Below, piece by piece: positions 7,819-15,192 of a stretch of 64,000 nucleotides of DNA (position 1 is its first letter; every line of letters begins with the position of its first letter). A program made the translations under genes and the position numbers. Source of the DNA: Novosphingobium cyanobacteriorum (GTDB lineage: Bacteria > Pseudomonadota > Alphaproteobacteria > Sphingomonadales > Sphingomonadaceae); the NCBI RefSeq assembly GCF_029436685.1, contig NZ_JAROCY010000006.1:62001-126000 (forward strand). The letters run 5' to 3'. The notes under the pieces were generated by a model. The model was not told the origin of the DNA, searched no databases, and was given only the letters and a program-made list of their open reading frames with translations.

Positions 7819-8754
7819 TCAGACCGGCTCTGCCCCGCTGCCTCTGCCGCCGCGCAGGTGATATTCCAGCGTGCCCTTGTGGATCACGTCGTCCACGTCG
7901 ATCACGGCCGTATTGGCATAGGTGAACCCTGCGCCCAGCCCGCGATAGAGCCGGTCGAAATCTCGCTCCACCGTCTGATGGTAAAGCTGGGCAAAGCTTT
8001 CGATCACGAAGTAGGTCGGCTGCAGGTCGCTGATCACGTAATCGGTGCGCATGGCGCGATCGACATTGAGCATGATGCGGTTGGGCGAGCGGGCCTCGAG
8101 CGCGAAGACCGCTTCGGCCGGGCCGGAGAGAATGCCCGCGCCATAGGCGCGCAGGCCGTCCGCTTCCTGCACGAGGCCGAATTCCACCGTGTACCAGTAG
8201 AGCGCGCCCAGCGCCTTCAGCCGGTTGTAGCGCATCGCCTTCCACCCGGCGCGGCCATATTCCTGCATGTAATCGGCATAGACCGGATCGGCGAGCAGGG
8301 GCACGTGGCCGAACACATCGTGGAACACGTCAGGTTCCTCGATATAGTCGAACCGATCAGGGCTGCGGATGAAATTGCCCGCGGGAAAGCGGCGGTTGGC
8401 GAGGTGCCAGAAGAACACGTGATCCGGGATCAGCATGGGCACCGGCACCACGCTCCACCCGGTCAAGGCGGTGAGTTCGCGCGACAGGCGGGCGAGTTCC
8501 GGCACGCCGCCGCGGCCAAGGTCCAGCCGTTCCAGCCCCGCCATGAAGGCGCTGGCGGCGCGGCCCGGCAGCACTTCCATCTGCCGCGCGAACAGGCGAT
8601 CCCAGGTGGCGTGGTCCTGTGCGCCATAATCCGCCTGGGACGGCTCCACCCAGTCTTCACCCAAGTGGGTGGGCCGGCGCAGCGGCGCGGTGAACACATC
8701 CGCCGGAAGATCGGGCAGACGGGTGAAATCGGTGGGGGCGGTGATCGTCGACAT
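7819..8754 (-). CDS. phhA: Phenylalanine 4-monooxygenase
   Basis: The 311-residue protein is a bacterial, monomeric-type aromatic amino acid hydroxylase that converts phenylalanine to tyrosine with tetrahydropterin and O2. The non-haem iron triad is present: H145 and H150 in FHDVFGHVPLL and E191 in YTVEFGL. The pterin-binding and active-site stretch PDHVFFWHLANRRFP at about 110-124 is also conserved. No N-terminal ACT regulatory domain is present, as usual in bacteria. The gene is divergent from ppk2; the shared upstream region contains a perfect palindrome close to ppk2. The operon context for tyrosine catabolism is not visible here. Confidence 0.95.
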   Translation of the reverse strand: MSTITAPTDFTRLPDLPADVFTAPLRRPTHLGEDWVEPSQADYGAQDHATWDRLFARQMEVLPGRAASAFMAGLERLDLGRGGVPELARLSRELTALTGWSVVPVPMLIPDHVFFWHLANRRFPAGNFIRSPDRFDYIEEPDVFHDVFGHVPLLADPVYADYMQEYGRAGWKAMRYNRLKALGALYWYTVEFGLVQEADGLRAYGAGILSGPAEAVFALEARSPNRIMLNVDRAMRTDYVISDLQPTYFVIESFAQLYHQTVERDFDRLYRGLGAGFTYANTAVIDVDDVIHKGTLEYHLRGGRGSGAEPV

Positions 8755-8836
8755 GGTTTCAACTGCAACCTCTAACAGTTCACGTCCGCTTCCGCAAACT
8801 TGCTTGCCGCGCCAACTCCACGCAGGGTGGCCCGCG

Positions 8837-8850
8837 CAGGTTGCAACCTG
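8837..8850. promoter_or_regulatory. 14-bp palindrome CAGGTTGCAACCTG between phhA and ppk2
   Basis: The sequence CAGGTTGCAACCTG is a perfect palindrome that ends 13 nt before the ppk2 ATG, directly upstream of the AAAGGA ribosome-binding site. A related half-site, TGCAACCT, occurs at about 8767-8774 near the phhA start. It looks like a dimeric repressor operator; the regulator is unknown. Its GTTGCAAC core also occurs in the HxlR-linked palindrome at 48997-49018. Confidence 0.45.
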
Positions 8851-8863
8851 AAAGGATCCACCG

Positions 8864-9643
8864 ATGGGCGAGCTGAAGAAGAAGGACTACGAGGACCTGC
8901 TCGAACCACTGCAGGAAGAGCTGAACGCCATGGCGCGCTGGGCGGCAAAGGTTGGCGCGCGGGTGCTGGTGATCCTGGAAGGGCGCGACACGGCGGGCAA
9001 GACCGGTGTGATCAACGCCCTGTCCGACAAGCTCAATCCCCGACAGGTGCGCACGGTGGCCCTGTCCAAGCCGACCGAGCGCGAACAGGGGCAGTGGTAT
9101 CTCCAGCGCTACGTGCCGCACCTGCCGGCGGCGGGCGAGATCGTGCTGTTCGATCGCAGCTGGTACAACCGCGCCGGGGTGGAACGGGTAATGGGCTACG
9201 CCACCGAGGAGCAGGTGCGGGCGTTCCTCGCTGCCGCGCCTGCGTTCGAGAAGATGCTGGTCGACGATGGCATCCTGCTGTTCAAGTACTGGCTGACCTG
9301 TGACCAGTCCGAACAGGAAAAGCGCTTTGCCGAGCGGCGCGGCGATCCGATGAAGCGGTGGAAGCTGTCACCCGTGGATATCGAGGCGCGCGGCAAGTAT
9401 GCCGACTACACCGCCGCGCGCGAGGCGATGCTGGCGGCGACCCACACGGCGCATGCACCGTGGACGCTGGTGGATTTCAACGACCAGCGGCGCGGACGGC
9501 TGACGCTGATTCGCAACCTGCTTGACCGGCTGCCCGATACCATGGTTGAGACCCCGCCGCTGGAGCTGCCACCGCTGCCTGGCAAGCCCGAGGAAGAGCA
9601 TTTCGGCGTGCTGAAGCCGATTCATCCCTTCCCCGCCCCTTGA
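8864..9643 (+). CDS. ppk2: Polyphosphate kinase 2
   Basis: This 259-residue single-domain PPK2 enzyme uses polyphosphate to phosphorylate nucleotides (ADP or GDP for class I; AMP for class II). Visible motifs are Walker A EGRDTAGKTG at 39-48, and the Walker B/lid stretch FDRSWYNRAGVERVMG at 96-111. Length fits a single-domain class I or III enzyme; the substrate nucleotide cannot be decided from sequence alone. The AAAGGA ribosome-binding site precedes the ATG. It is a cytoplasmic enzyme of energy and polyphosphate balance under stress, standing alone between phhA and rpmG. Confidence 0.92.
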   Translation: MGELKKKDYEDLLEPLQEELNAMARWAAKVGARVLVILEGRDTAGKTGVINALSDKLNPRQVRTVALSKPTEREQGQWYLQRYVPHLPAAGEIVLFDRSWYNRAGVERVMGYATEEQVRAFLAAAPAFEKMLVDDGILLFKYWLTCDQSEQEKRFAERRGDPMKRWKLSPVDIEARGKYADYTAAREAMLAATHTAHAPWTLVDFNDQRRGRLTLIRNLLDRLPDTMVETPPLELPPLPGKPEEEHFGVLKPIHPFPAP

Positions 9644-9727
9644 CTTTGCCCTGATTCTCCCCCAACGCCCGCGCCCTGTGAAGGCGGCGTGGCGACGCGC
9701 CGCCGCTTGCGTTTTCAGGATAGAGCA

Positions 9728-9895
9728 ATGGCCAAGCCCACCACCGTCAAGATCCGTCTGGTCTCGACCGCAGACACCGGTTTCTTCTATGTCACCAAGA
9801 AGAACCCGCGCAACACGACCGAGAAGATGAGCTTCCGCAAGTATGACCCGGTGGTGCGCAAGCACGTCGAGTTCAAGGAAGCCAAGATCAAGTAA
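9728..9895 (+). CDS. rpmG: 50S ribosomal protein L33
   Basis: The 55-residue basic protein [20 protein letters not shown] and onward matches alphaproteobacterial L33 over its full length, including the central [12 protein letters not shown] segment. The cysteine pairs of the zinc-binding L33 form are absent, so this is the zinc-free paralogue type. The start at 9728 is the standard L33 N terminus; a longer frame from 9689 is not used. A GC-rich hairpin (9683-9704) lies in its leader and may terminate ppk2. Confidence 0.96.
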   Translation: MAKPTTVKIRLVSTADTGFFYVTKKNPRNTTEKMSFRKYDPVVRKHVEFKEAKIK

Positions 9896-9971
9896 GCGGG
9901 CGCTTGCCGCGCCGCACCCGGAACCGGAACGGTTCACGGGAAGTTCAACGCCGACACTGCAAGGAACGGCG

Positions 9972-10637
9972 ATGAACACGATCTTGAAGACCCTTCGCAC
10001 CCCGGTTCTTGCCGCTTCGGCCCTCGCGCTTGCCGCGACGGGCCTTTCGGTGCTTCCGACACCGGCAACCGCCCAATCCGCCACAGACCGTGCGCAGATC
10101 GATACGGCGGTGGGCGCGCTGCGCGCCATTTCCTCCATGCGGGCCGACTTCGTGCAGACCGATCGCAACGGCCAGCGCGTGGGCGGCGTGATGACGCTGA
10201 AGCGCCCGGGCAAGATCCGCTTTCAATATCAGAAGGGCGTGCCCTTCCTGATCGTGGCCGATGGATCATCGCTGACCATGATCGATTACGAAGTGCGGCA
10301 GGTACAGCGCTGGCCCATCCGCAACAGCCCGCTGGGCGCACTGCTCGATCCCAACAAGGACGTGGCGCGCTTTGCCAGGCTGAACCCCACGGCCAATCCT
10401 TCGGTGCTGAGCATCGACGTGAAGGATCCTCGCCACCCGGAATACGGCACGATCACGCTGATCATGGTGCGCAAGGCTTCGGCACCGGGCGGCTGGGAGC
10501 TCGATTCGTGGGTGGCGCTCGATTCGCAAGCCAAGCGCACCACGGTGCGGCTGACCAACCACCAGTATGGCATCGCCGTGCCGGACAACACCTTCCGCTT
10601 TAACGACCCGCGCACCCAGAATCGCCGCGCGGGGTGA
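9972..10637 (+). CDS. LolA-family outer-membrane lipoprotein carrier protein
   Basis: The 221-residue precursor has a signal peptide (hydrophobic to about residue 30, cleaved after ATAQ), so it is periplasmic. The mature part reads as a LolA/LolB beta-barrel half: MRADFVQTDRNGQRVGGVMTLKRPGKIRFQY is the typical opening, and PDNTFRFNDP close to the C terminus is also typical. LolA takes lipoproteins from the inner-membrane LolCDE complex and passes them to the outer membrane. The ATG at 9972 is preceded by AAGGAACGGCG. It follows rpmG by 76 nt. A paralogue without transport function cannot be excluded. Confidence 0.85.
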   Translation: MNTILKTLRTPVLAASALALAATGLSVLPTPATAQSATDRAQIDTAVGALRAISSMRADFVQTDRNGQRVGGVMTLKRPGKIRFQYQKGVPFLIVADGSSLTMIDYEVRQVQRWPIRNSPLGALLDPNKDVARFARLNPTANPSVLSIDVKDPRHPEYGTITLIMVRKASAPGGWELDSWVALDSQAKRTTVRLTNHQYGIAVPDNTFRFNDPRTQNRRAG

Positions 10638-10724
10638 TTCTTTCAGAGTCTGGTCCAGGCGGAGAACCCGAATTGCGGTTCACCGGCACCAGCCCACGAC
10701 TCGTCCTGAGATCGCCCTCCGGCT

Positions 10725-10743
10725 GCGACAAATTGCGACAAGG
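10725..10743 (+). promoter_or_regulatory. Direct-repeat operator GCGACAA, 10-bp period
   Basis: GCGACAAATT (10725-10734) is followed at once by GCGACAAGG (10735-10743), giving two GCGACAA units exactly one helical turn apart. The same arrangement occurs at 28131-28147 upstream of an EF-hand gene and a two-component system. Direct repeats with 10-11 bp period are characteristic of OmpR/PhoB-class response regulators. The element lies upstream of the structured RNA candidate at 10793-10912. Confidence 0.5.
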
Positions 10744-10792
10744 CTGAAAGCAGCGTTCATCCGGGCGAAAGGGGCGGGGTCCTAGAAAGACA

Positions 10793-10912
10793 TCAGACGG
10801 AGCGGTCGAGGCGGGTTTCCCCCCTGTTGCCCAGCTTCCATCCAGCCGCCCGTCTAGCGTGACGAACGCACATGGAACCCTCGGACCAATGCCCCCGGTC
10901 CGAGGGTTTTCT
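10793..10912 (+). ncRNA. Candidate structured small RNA with intrinsic terminator
   Basis: The 477-nt gap between lolA and xthA has no convincing gene but has ordered structure. AGACGG-A-GCGG (10795-10805) pairs with CCGC-CCGTCT (10846-10855), and the C-rich loop contains GGGTTTCCCCCC. A perfect 11-bp terminator stem follows (10877-10887 with 10897-10907), ending in TTTTCT. A shorter GCGTTC/GAACGC pair (10753-10758 and 10864-10869) could instead close a larger structure. A possible -10 TAGAAA lies at about 10783-10788. The exact 5' end is a guess. It could also be a long xthA leader with an attenuator. Confidence 0.45.
10877..10912 (+). terminator. Intrinsic terminator upstream of xthA
   Basis: ACCCTCGGACC (10877-10887) and GGTCCGAGGGT (10897-10907) form an 11-bp perfect stem around a 9-nt loop, followed by TTTT and CT. 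It lies 240 nt beyond the lolA stop, so it probably ends a separate short transcript or attenuates xthA. Confidence 0.8.
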
Positions 10913-11114
10913 GTTGGGACAGGCCGTGTTTGCCGGTGGCCGGGCTGCGAACGGCACTGCCCTGCGCTGCGGGTGCTCGCGACCAGAAAGGTCGCTGCGC
11001 GCCGCTTCTCGGACAGCACCATTCTCGCTACGGCCATCGCCAAATCCAGCCCATCCCAATGCGCGGCAGGCCCCGGCCTTGCTCCCTTCGGCACACGCTC
11101 CTAAAGCCACCACC

Positions 11115-11906
11115 ATGATCTCGATCGCCACCTGGAACATCAATTCCGTCCGTCTTCGCGCCGATCAGGTGGAACGCTTCCTTGCGCAGGAAGCGCCCGA
11201 CGTGCTGTGCCTGCAGGAGATCAAGTGCGCCGAGCACCTGTTCCCGCACGAGGTGTTCGAGAAGGCCGGATACGTGCATCGCGCGGTGCGTGGGCAGAAG
11301 GGCTATCACGGTGTCGCCACGGTGAGCCGCATTCCGCTGCGCGAGATCGGCCGGCACGACTGGCAGGACAATGGCGAGGCCCGGCATGTGGGCGTGGAAC
11401 TGCTCGGCCCCGGACAGGGGCTGGTGCTGGAGAACGTCTATATCCCGGCGGGCGGCGATATTCCGGACCGCGAGGCGAACCTGAAGTTCGGCCAGAAGCT
11501 AGATTTCCTGGAGCGGATGACGCGCTGGGCCGATGTGCTGGACAAGCCCACGCTGATCGTGGGGGACTTCAACATCGCGCCGCTGGACTGCGACGTCTAT
11601 GACCACAAGGCGCTGCTGAAGGTGGTGAGCCACACCCCGGTGGAGGTGGAGACGCTGCAGCGTTTCGCCGATGCGCATGGCTGGGTGGACCTGGGCCGCA
11701 AGCACATTCCGGCGCCCGAGCGCAATTACTCGTGGTGGTCGTATCGCTCCTATTGGCGCAACAAGGACCAGGGCCGACGGCTGGACCATATGTGGGCATC
11801 GCCGCAGGTGGCGGCGCAGTCGGTCTCGCACCGCTTTGTCGAGGAGACCCGCCGCTGGGAACAGCCTTCGGACCACGTGCCATTGGTGACGGTCCTGGAC
11901 CTGTGA
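11115..11906 (+). CDS. xthA: Exodeoxyribonuclease III
   Basis: The 263-residue enzyme is an EEP-family AP endonuclease and 3'-5' exonuclease of base excision repair. Catalytic motifs are visible: N8 in ATWNINS, E35 in LCLQEIK, the VGDFNIAP loop, and D253-H254 in SDHVPL at the C terminus. The ATG at 11115 opens the standard MISIATWNINSVR start. Its stop overlaps a GTG that could start ribA, so the two genes are likely cotranscribed. The fold, length and active site are all complete. Confidence 0.96.
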   Translation: MISIATWNINSVRLRADQVERFLAQEAPDVLCLQEIKCAEHLFPHEVFEKAGYVHRAVRGQKGYHGVATVSRIPLREIGRHDWQDNGEARHVGVELLGPGQGLVLENVYIPAGGDIPDREANLKFGQKLDFLERMTRWADVLDKPTLIVGDFNIAPLDCDVYDHKALLKVVSHTPVEVETLQRFADAHGWVDLGRKHIPAPERNYSWWSYRSYWRNKDQGRRLDHMWASPQVAAQSVSHRFVEETRRWEQPSDHVPLVTVLDL

Positions 11907-11923
11907 GCGCGGCAGGCGGCAGC

Positions 11924-12985
11924 ATGCAAGGCGGCAGCCGCGCCGTCGCCCTCGCGCTCGATGCGTTGCGGCACGGCTGGGCGATCCGCGTGAACGGCGA
12001 AGGCGGCGCGCTGGACCTGCTGCCGGCGGAAACCGGCTTTGCCCAGCCGGGCCTTTATGCCGCGCGCATGCTGATTTCCGCAGCGCGCGCGGCCACGCTG
12101 AAGCTGGCCAACAGCCGGGAATACCGGCCCGAGGCGCCCGTGCTGATCCACGGGGCCGAACCCTTTGCGCTGCGCGATGCGCGTGAGCTGGCCGACCCTG
12201 CGCTCGATCTTGCCCGACCCCTGCGCGGGCCGTTCCGCGCCGAGCCGATCGCGGCCGGGGCAGCGGCGGTGGCGGCGATGGAACTGGCGCGGCTGGCCGG
12301 CATCCTGCCCGCGTTCCTGGTATCCACCGGCGTGGAGCCGGCGGCGGCGGTGACGGTGGCTGACCTTGCCGCGTTCAAGGACCCGCTGGACCTGACCATC
12401 CAGGCCCGTGCGCGCCTGCCGGTGGCGGCGTGCGAATCGGCAGAGATCGTGGCGTTTCGCGCACGGGATGACCTGCGTGAGCATGTGGCGCTGGTGATCG
12501 GCAGCCAGAACGGCGACGTGCCGCCGCTGGTGCGGCTGCACAGCGAATGCCTGACCGGCGACATCCTTGGCAGCCTGAAGTGCGATTGCGGCCCGCAGCT
12601 GGACGCCGCGCTGCGCCGCATGGCGGAGGAGACGACAACCGGCGGCTGGGGCGTGCTGCTCTACCTGCGGCAGGAAGGGCGCGGCATCGGCCTGATCAAC
12701 AAGCTGCGCGCCTATGAACTGCAGGACCAGGGCTTTGACACGGTGGACGCCAACGAACGGCTTGGCCTGCCCAGCGAGGCGCGTGATTTCCCCGTGGCGG
12801 CACGGATGCTCGATCTGCTGGGCGTTTCTGCGATACGGCTGATGACCAACAACCCGGCCAAGGTGGCGGCGCTGGAAGGCGTAGGGGTGACGGTGTTGGA
12901 ACGCGTAGCGCACCAGCTGCCCGCCAATCCGCATAACGCCCGCTATCTCGACACCAAGCGCGACCGCACGGGGCATATCCTGTGA
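11924..12985 (+). CDS. ribA: GTP cyclohydrolase II
   Basis: The 353-residue protein catalyses the first step of riboflavin synthesis, opening GTP to the diaminopyrimidine. The C-terminal cyclohydrolase domain carries the zinc cysteines C209, C220 and C222 in CLTGDILGSLKCDCG, the QEGRGIGL catalytic loop, and RLMTNNPAK near the end. Residues 1-140 form an N-terminal extension resembling a degenerate partner domain, common in alphaproteobacterial RibA. The alternative GTG at 11903 overlaps the xthA stop (GTGA) and would add seven residues; neither start has a strong Shine-Dalgarno sequence. Translational coupling with xthA is plausible. Confidence 0.93.
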   Translation: MQGGSRAVALALDALRHGWAIRVNGEGGALDLLPAETGFAQPGLYAARMLISAARAATLKLANSREYRPEAPVLIHGAEPFALRDARELADPALDLARPLRGPFRAEPIAAGAAAVAAMELARLAGILPAFLVSTGVEPAAAVTVADLAAFKDPLDLTIQARARLPVAACESAEIVAFRARDDLREHVALVIGSQNGDVPPLVRLHSECLTGDILGSLKCDCGPQLDAALRRMAEETTTGGWGVLLYLRQEGRGIGLINKLRAYELQDQGFDTVDANERLGLPSEARDFPVAARMLDLLGVSAIRLMTNNPAKVAALEGVGVTVLERVAHQLPANPHNARYLDTKRDRTGHIL

Positions 12986-13019
12986 TAGGCGGGGAGCCGC
13001 AGCCCCCCGCCATCGTGCA

Positions 13020-13319
13020 TCACCAGGCGCGCCACATGATCGCCGCGACGATGGCGACAAGCACGGCGGCGCCGGCGATGCCCTTCAGCACATCAGCCCA
13101 CGAGAAGCGATCGATGTGTTCGGCGCGGAAGCGGGCATAGCCGCGGGCGATGCCCGGCTCGCTGGCCAGCAGCGCCACATCCATGGCAGTGGCTTCGCGG
13201 CGGAACCAGCGCACCAGCAGGTCGCGCTCCTCAACATTGACATCGGGATAGGCCGCCAGCAGCGCTTCCACATGCGCGCGGCGGGCGAGCGCGGAGGCGC
13301 TCTCGGTAAGGGTGTTCAT
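13020..13319 (-). CDS. Small C-terminally anchored membrane protein
   Basis: This 99-residue protein is not recognised by family. It is acidic-basic and helical over residues 1-75 (SASALARRAHVEALLAAYPD, VEERDLLVRWFRREATAMD) and ends in one hydrophobic helix, GIAGAAVLVAIVAAIMW, so it is probably tail-anchored in the inner membrane facing the cytoplasm. The ATG at 13319 is used; an upstream ATG at 13355 would add 12 residues. A second small minus-strand gene with a signal or membrane segment lies just upstream. The ribA stop is 34 nt beyond its end. Confidence 0.65.
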   Translation of the reverse strand: MNTLTESASALARRAHVEALLAAYPDVNVEERDLLVRWFRREATAMDVALLASEPGIARGYARFRAEHIDRFSWADVLKGIAGAAVLVAIVAAIMWRAW

Positions 13320-13373
13320 GATGGGTAATCCTGAATTGCTTGGAAACAGCGCCAAGGGGCGCGCGTCGACAAT

Positions 13374-13721
13374 TCAGGCGTGAGGAGGGCCCCGCGGCGC
13401 TTCCTTGCGCGCCAGGGCAGGCGCGGCGGGTGGTGGGCCGGTGGAATCCGGCCGCACATGATCGAACACGGCAATGGCGGGCTGGACCACAGGTGTGGCC
13501 GCCGTGGGCACGGGCGGCAAGGGCAACGGCGCAATCCGCACCGCCGCCACATCGCGCCGTGCGGGCGCAACCACCATTTCCACCGTATCTGCGCTGAAGG
13601 CCGATCCGCTGCGCTGTTCAAAGGCGGCCGCCACCGGTGTTCCGGCGTGGAACGCGATGGTCAGCACCAGCAGCACGGCCCAGAGCCGCCCTGCCAGCCG
13701 CAGGGGAAACCGGCTCAGCAT
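13374..13721 (-). CDS. Hypothetical proline-rich secreted or membrane protein
   Basis: The 115-residue product begins MLSRFPLRLAGRLWAVLLVL, a good signal peptide or signal anchor ending near PVAAAFE. The remainder is alanine/proline-rich (PLPLPPVPTAATP, GPPPAAPALARK), without known motifs. The frame is open further upstream into the beta-helix gene, but residues there are its shadow, so the start at 13721 is chosen. It lies between two minus-strand genes and could be cotranscribed with them. No function is proposed. Confidence 0.5.
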   Translation of the reverse strand: MLSRFPLRLAGRLWAVLLVLTIAFHAGTPVAAAFEQRSGSAFSADTVEMVVAPARRDVAAVRIAPLPLPPVPTAATPVVQPAIAVFDHVRPDSTGPPPAAPALARKEAPRGPPHA

Positions 13722-13759
13722 CCCGACAAGGTAGGGACCGAAGCCCCGAGAGGCAAGTT

Positions 13760-14701
13760 TCAGCGGCGCTCGAACTTCTTCAGCCCCGGCCCCGTCTGGT
13801 TCGCGCCGAGCCGGATCGCATCGCCGCTCCAGTCCGCAACAAAGGCCGTGGTGCGGTCCACGCCGGGGGCGAGGCGGGCGACGTTGGCTTCGATCACCAG
13901 CCCGTCGGCGCTGTGCACGCGACCTTCGGCGGCATTGGTAATGAAGGCGCTGTAGTTCTCCTTGTCCTGCCCCTGCACCATCCAGTTGCCACGGATCGCG
14001 CCGGTGGCCCCGGCGCTGAGATCGATCATGTAGTTGGTTGCGCGCCCCTGCGAATCGTCGAAGCTCGAATCGCTGACCTCGATGCGCGCGGCGCGGCTCT
14101 TTACATAGTGACCGCCACGGCCCTGCTCGAACCGCACGTTGCGGATGGTCACGCTGCCATAGTCGCCGAAGTAGACCGAGTGCGCGCAGGACAGGCCACG
14201 GTCGCAGCGGCCGAGGCGGCTGAAGGTGGATTTCTCGATCAGCACCTGCCCGTTCGGGTCGTCGGCCGAGAGGATGCCTTGGTCGCTGTCGCGAAACCAC
14301 GACTGTCGCACGGTAAGGTCGCCCTTTTCCAGACGGATGCCCGCGCCGTTGCCTTCGCCGATGCGCAGGTTCTGGAACACCAGCCCTTCAACGCGGGCTG
14401 AGCGCCCGCGCACGACCAGCGTCGCCTTGCCTTCGCAGATCGCGCCGTCAAACACTGTCTGCCCAGGCTCCTGCGCCACGAAGGCGACTTGGCCCGCCGT
14501 CTGCACGGCGCAATCGCGATAGGCGCCGGGTGCGATCAGGATGGTGCCGGCACGGTCACCGATGAAGTTCACCGCCTCCTGCAAGGCGCCGAAGCGCTGG
14601 CCGGTCTCAGCCACGGTATAAGGCGCGCGGTCGGGCTGGGCCGAAACCGTGCCGGCAAGCAACAGGACCGGGAGGGCGAGCAGGCAGGTCGCTTTGATCA
14701 T
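13760..14701 (-). CDS. Secreted right-handed parallel beta-helix protein
   Basis: The 313-residue precursor has a clear signal peptide (MIKATCLLALPVLLLAGTVSA). The mature chain shows short, regularly spaced beta-strand repeats with asparagine and glycine turns (FQNLRIGEGNGAGIRLE, VTIRNVRFEQ, IEVSDSSFDDSQG), typical of pectate-lyase-like beta-helix (NosD/PbH1) proteins. An N-terminal VAETGQRFGALQEAVNFIGD segment matches the start of pectinesterase-like folds. The usual pectinesterase catalytic aspartates are not obvious, so carbohydrate binding or isomerase activity is as likely as lysis. It is exported to the periplasm or outside. Confidence 0.7.
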   Translation of the reverse strand: MIKATCLLALPVLLLAGTVSAQPDRAPYTVAETGQRFGALQEAVNFIGDRAGTILIAPGAYRDCAVQTAGQVAFVAQEPGQTVFDGAICEGKATLVVRGRSARVEGLVFQNLRIGEGNGAGIRLEKGDLTVRQSWFRDSDQGILSADDPNGQVLIEKSTFSRLGRCDRGLSCAHSVYFGDYGSVTIRNVRFEQGRGGHYVKSRAARIEVSDSSFDDSQGRATNYMIDLSAGATGAIRGNWMVQGQDKENYSAFITNAAEGRVHSADGLVIEANVARLAPGVDRTTAFVADWSGDAIRLGANQTGPGLKKFERR

Positions 14702-15000
14702 GGAGCCGGCTTACCCCGCCAGCCCAATCCTGTCAGGCGGCGCGTAACGTCCGTGCCATAACGGATCAGGACGGGCAGAACCGATTGCGCTTGCGAATCA
14801 GACCATATTGATCCACTATTGCTTCTGCGGGACCGGGCCCCTCTGGCGCGGCGGTGCGATCATGGATTGCACGCCACGTGATGTCGGACCGCATCGGGTG
14901 TTTGCCGATGCTGCCGGTCCGGGTCCTCTCCCCCCACTCCCCGGCACGGACCAGAGCATTAGCGCACCCGATCGAACGCAACGTTCTGATCGAGGAGCAT
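14702..15000. other. Gene-free region upstream of the YdcH-type gene
   Basis: No convincing coding frame is seen in these 299 nt. GGTCCG (about 14917-14922) and CGGACC (about 14947-14952) can pair around a very C-rich loop containing CCTCTCCCCCCACTCC. That gives a possible structured 5' leader for the gene at 15001. No T-run follows. Confidence 0.35.
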
Positions 15001-15192
15001 ATGATGTCGAACAAGACCTTCCGCCTGCTGGAACGCCACCAGAAGCTGGACGCCCTGCTGCGCATGGCGCAGGGGCGGCGCTGGGCCGATCCCTATGAGA
15101 TCGCGCGGATCAAGAAGCTGAAACTGATGGTCAAGGACCGGCTGGCGCAGCTTGCCCGCGGCGGACGCCGCGCGGCTAGAACTGCCGGATGA
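15001..15192 (+). CDS. YdcH/DUF465 family small protein
   Basis: The 63-residue basic protein has the DUF465 pattern: a long helix with LLERHQKLDALLRMA followed by IARIKKLKLMVKDRLAQL. Such proteins form helical hairpins or coiled coils; their role is unknown. GAGGAGC sits six nt before the first ATG (15001); the next codon is also ATG. Its last 17 nt overlap the 3' end of recQ on the opposite strand. Confidence 0.85.
   Translation: MMSNKTFRLLERHQKLDALLRMAQGRRWADPYEIARIKKLKLMVKDRLAQLARGGRRAARTAG

Noticed and set aside
9932-9946. A second GTTC-N7-GTTC upstream of lolA
   Set aside because: The spacer is GC-rich and flanks lack the T-run; about one to two such 8-base matches are expected by chance in 64 kb.
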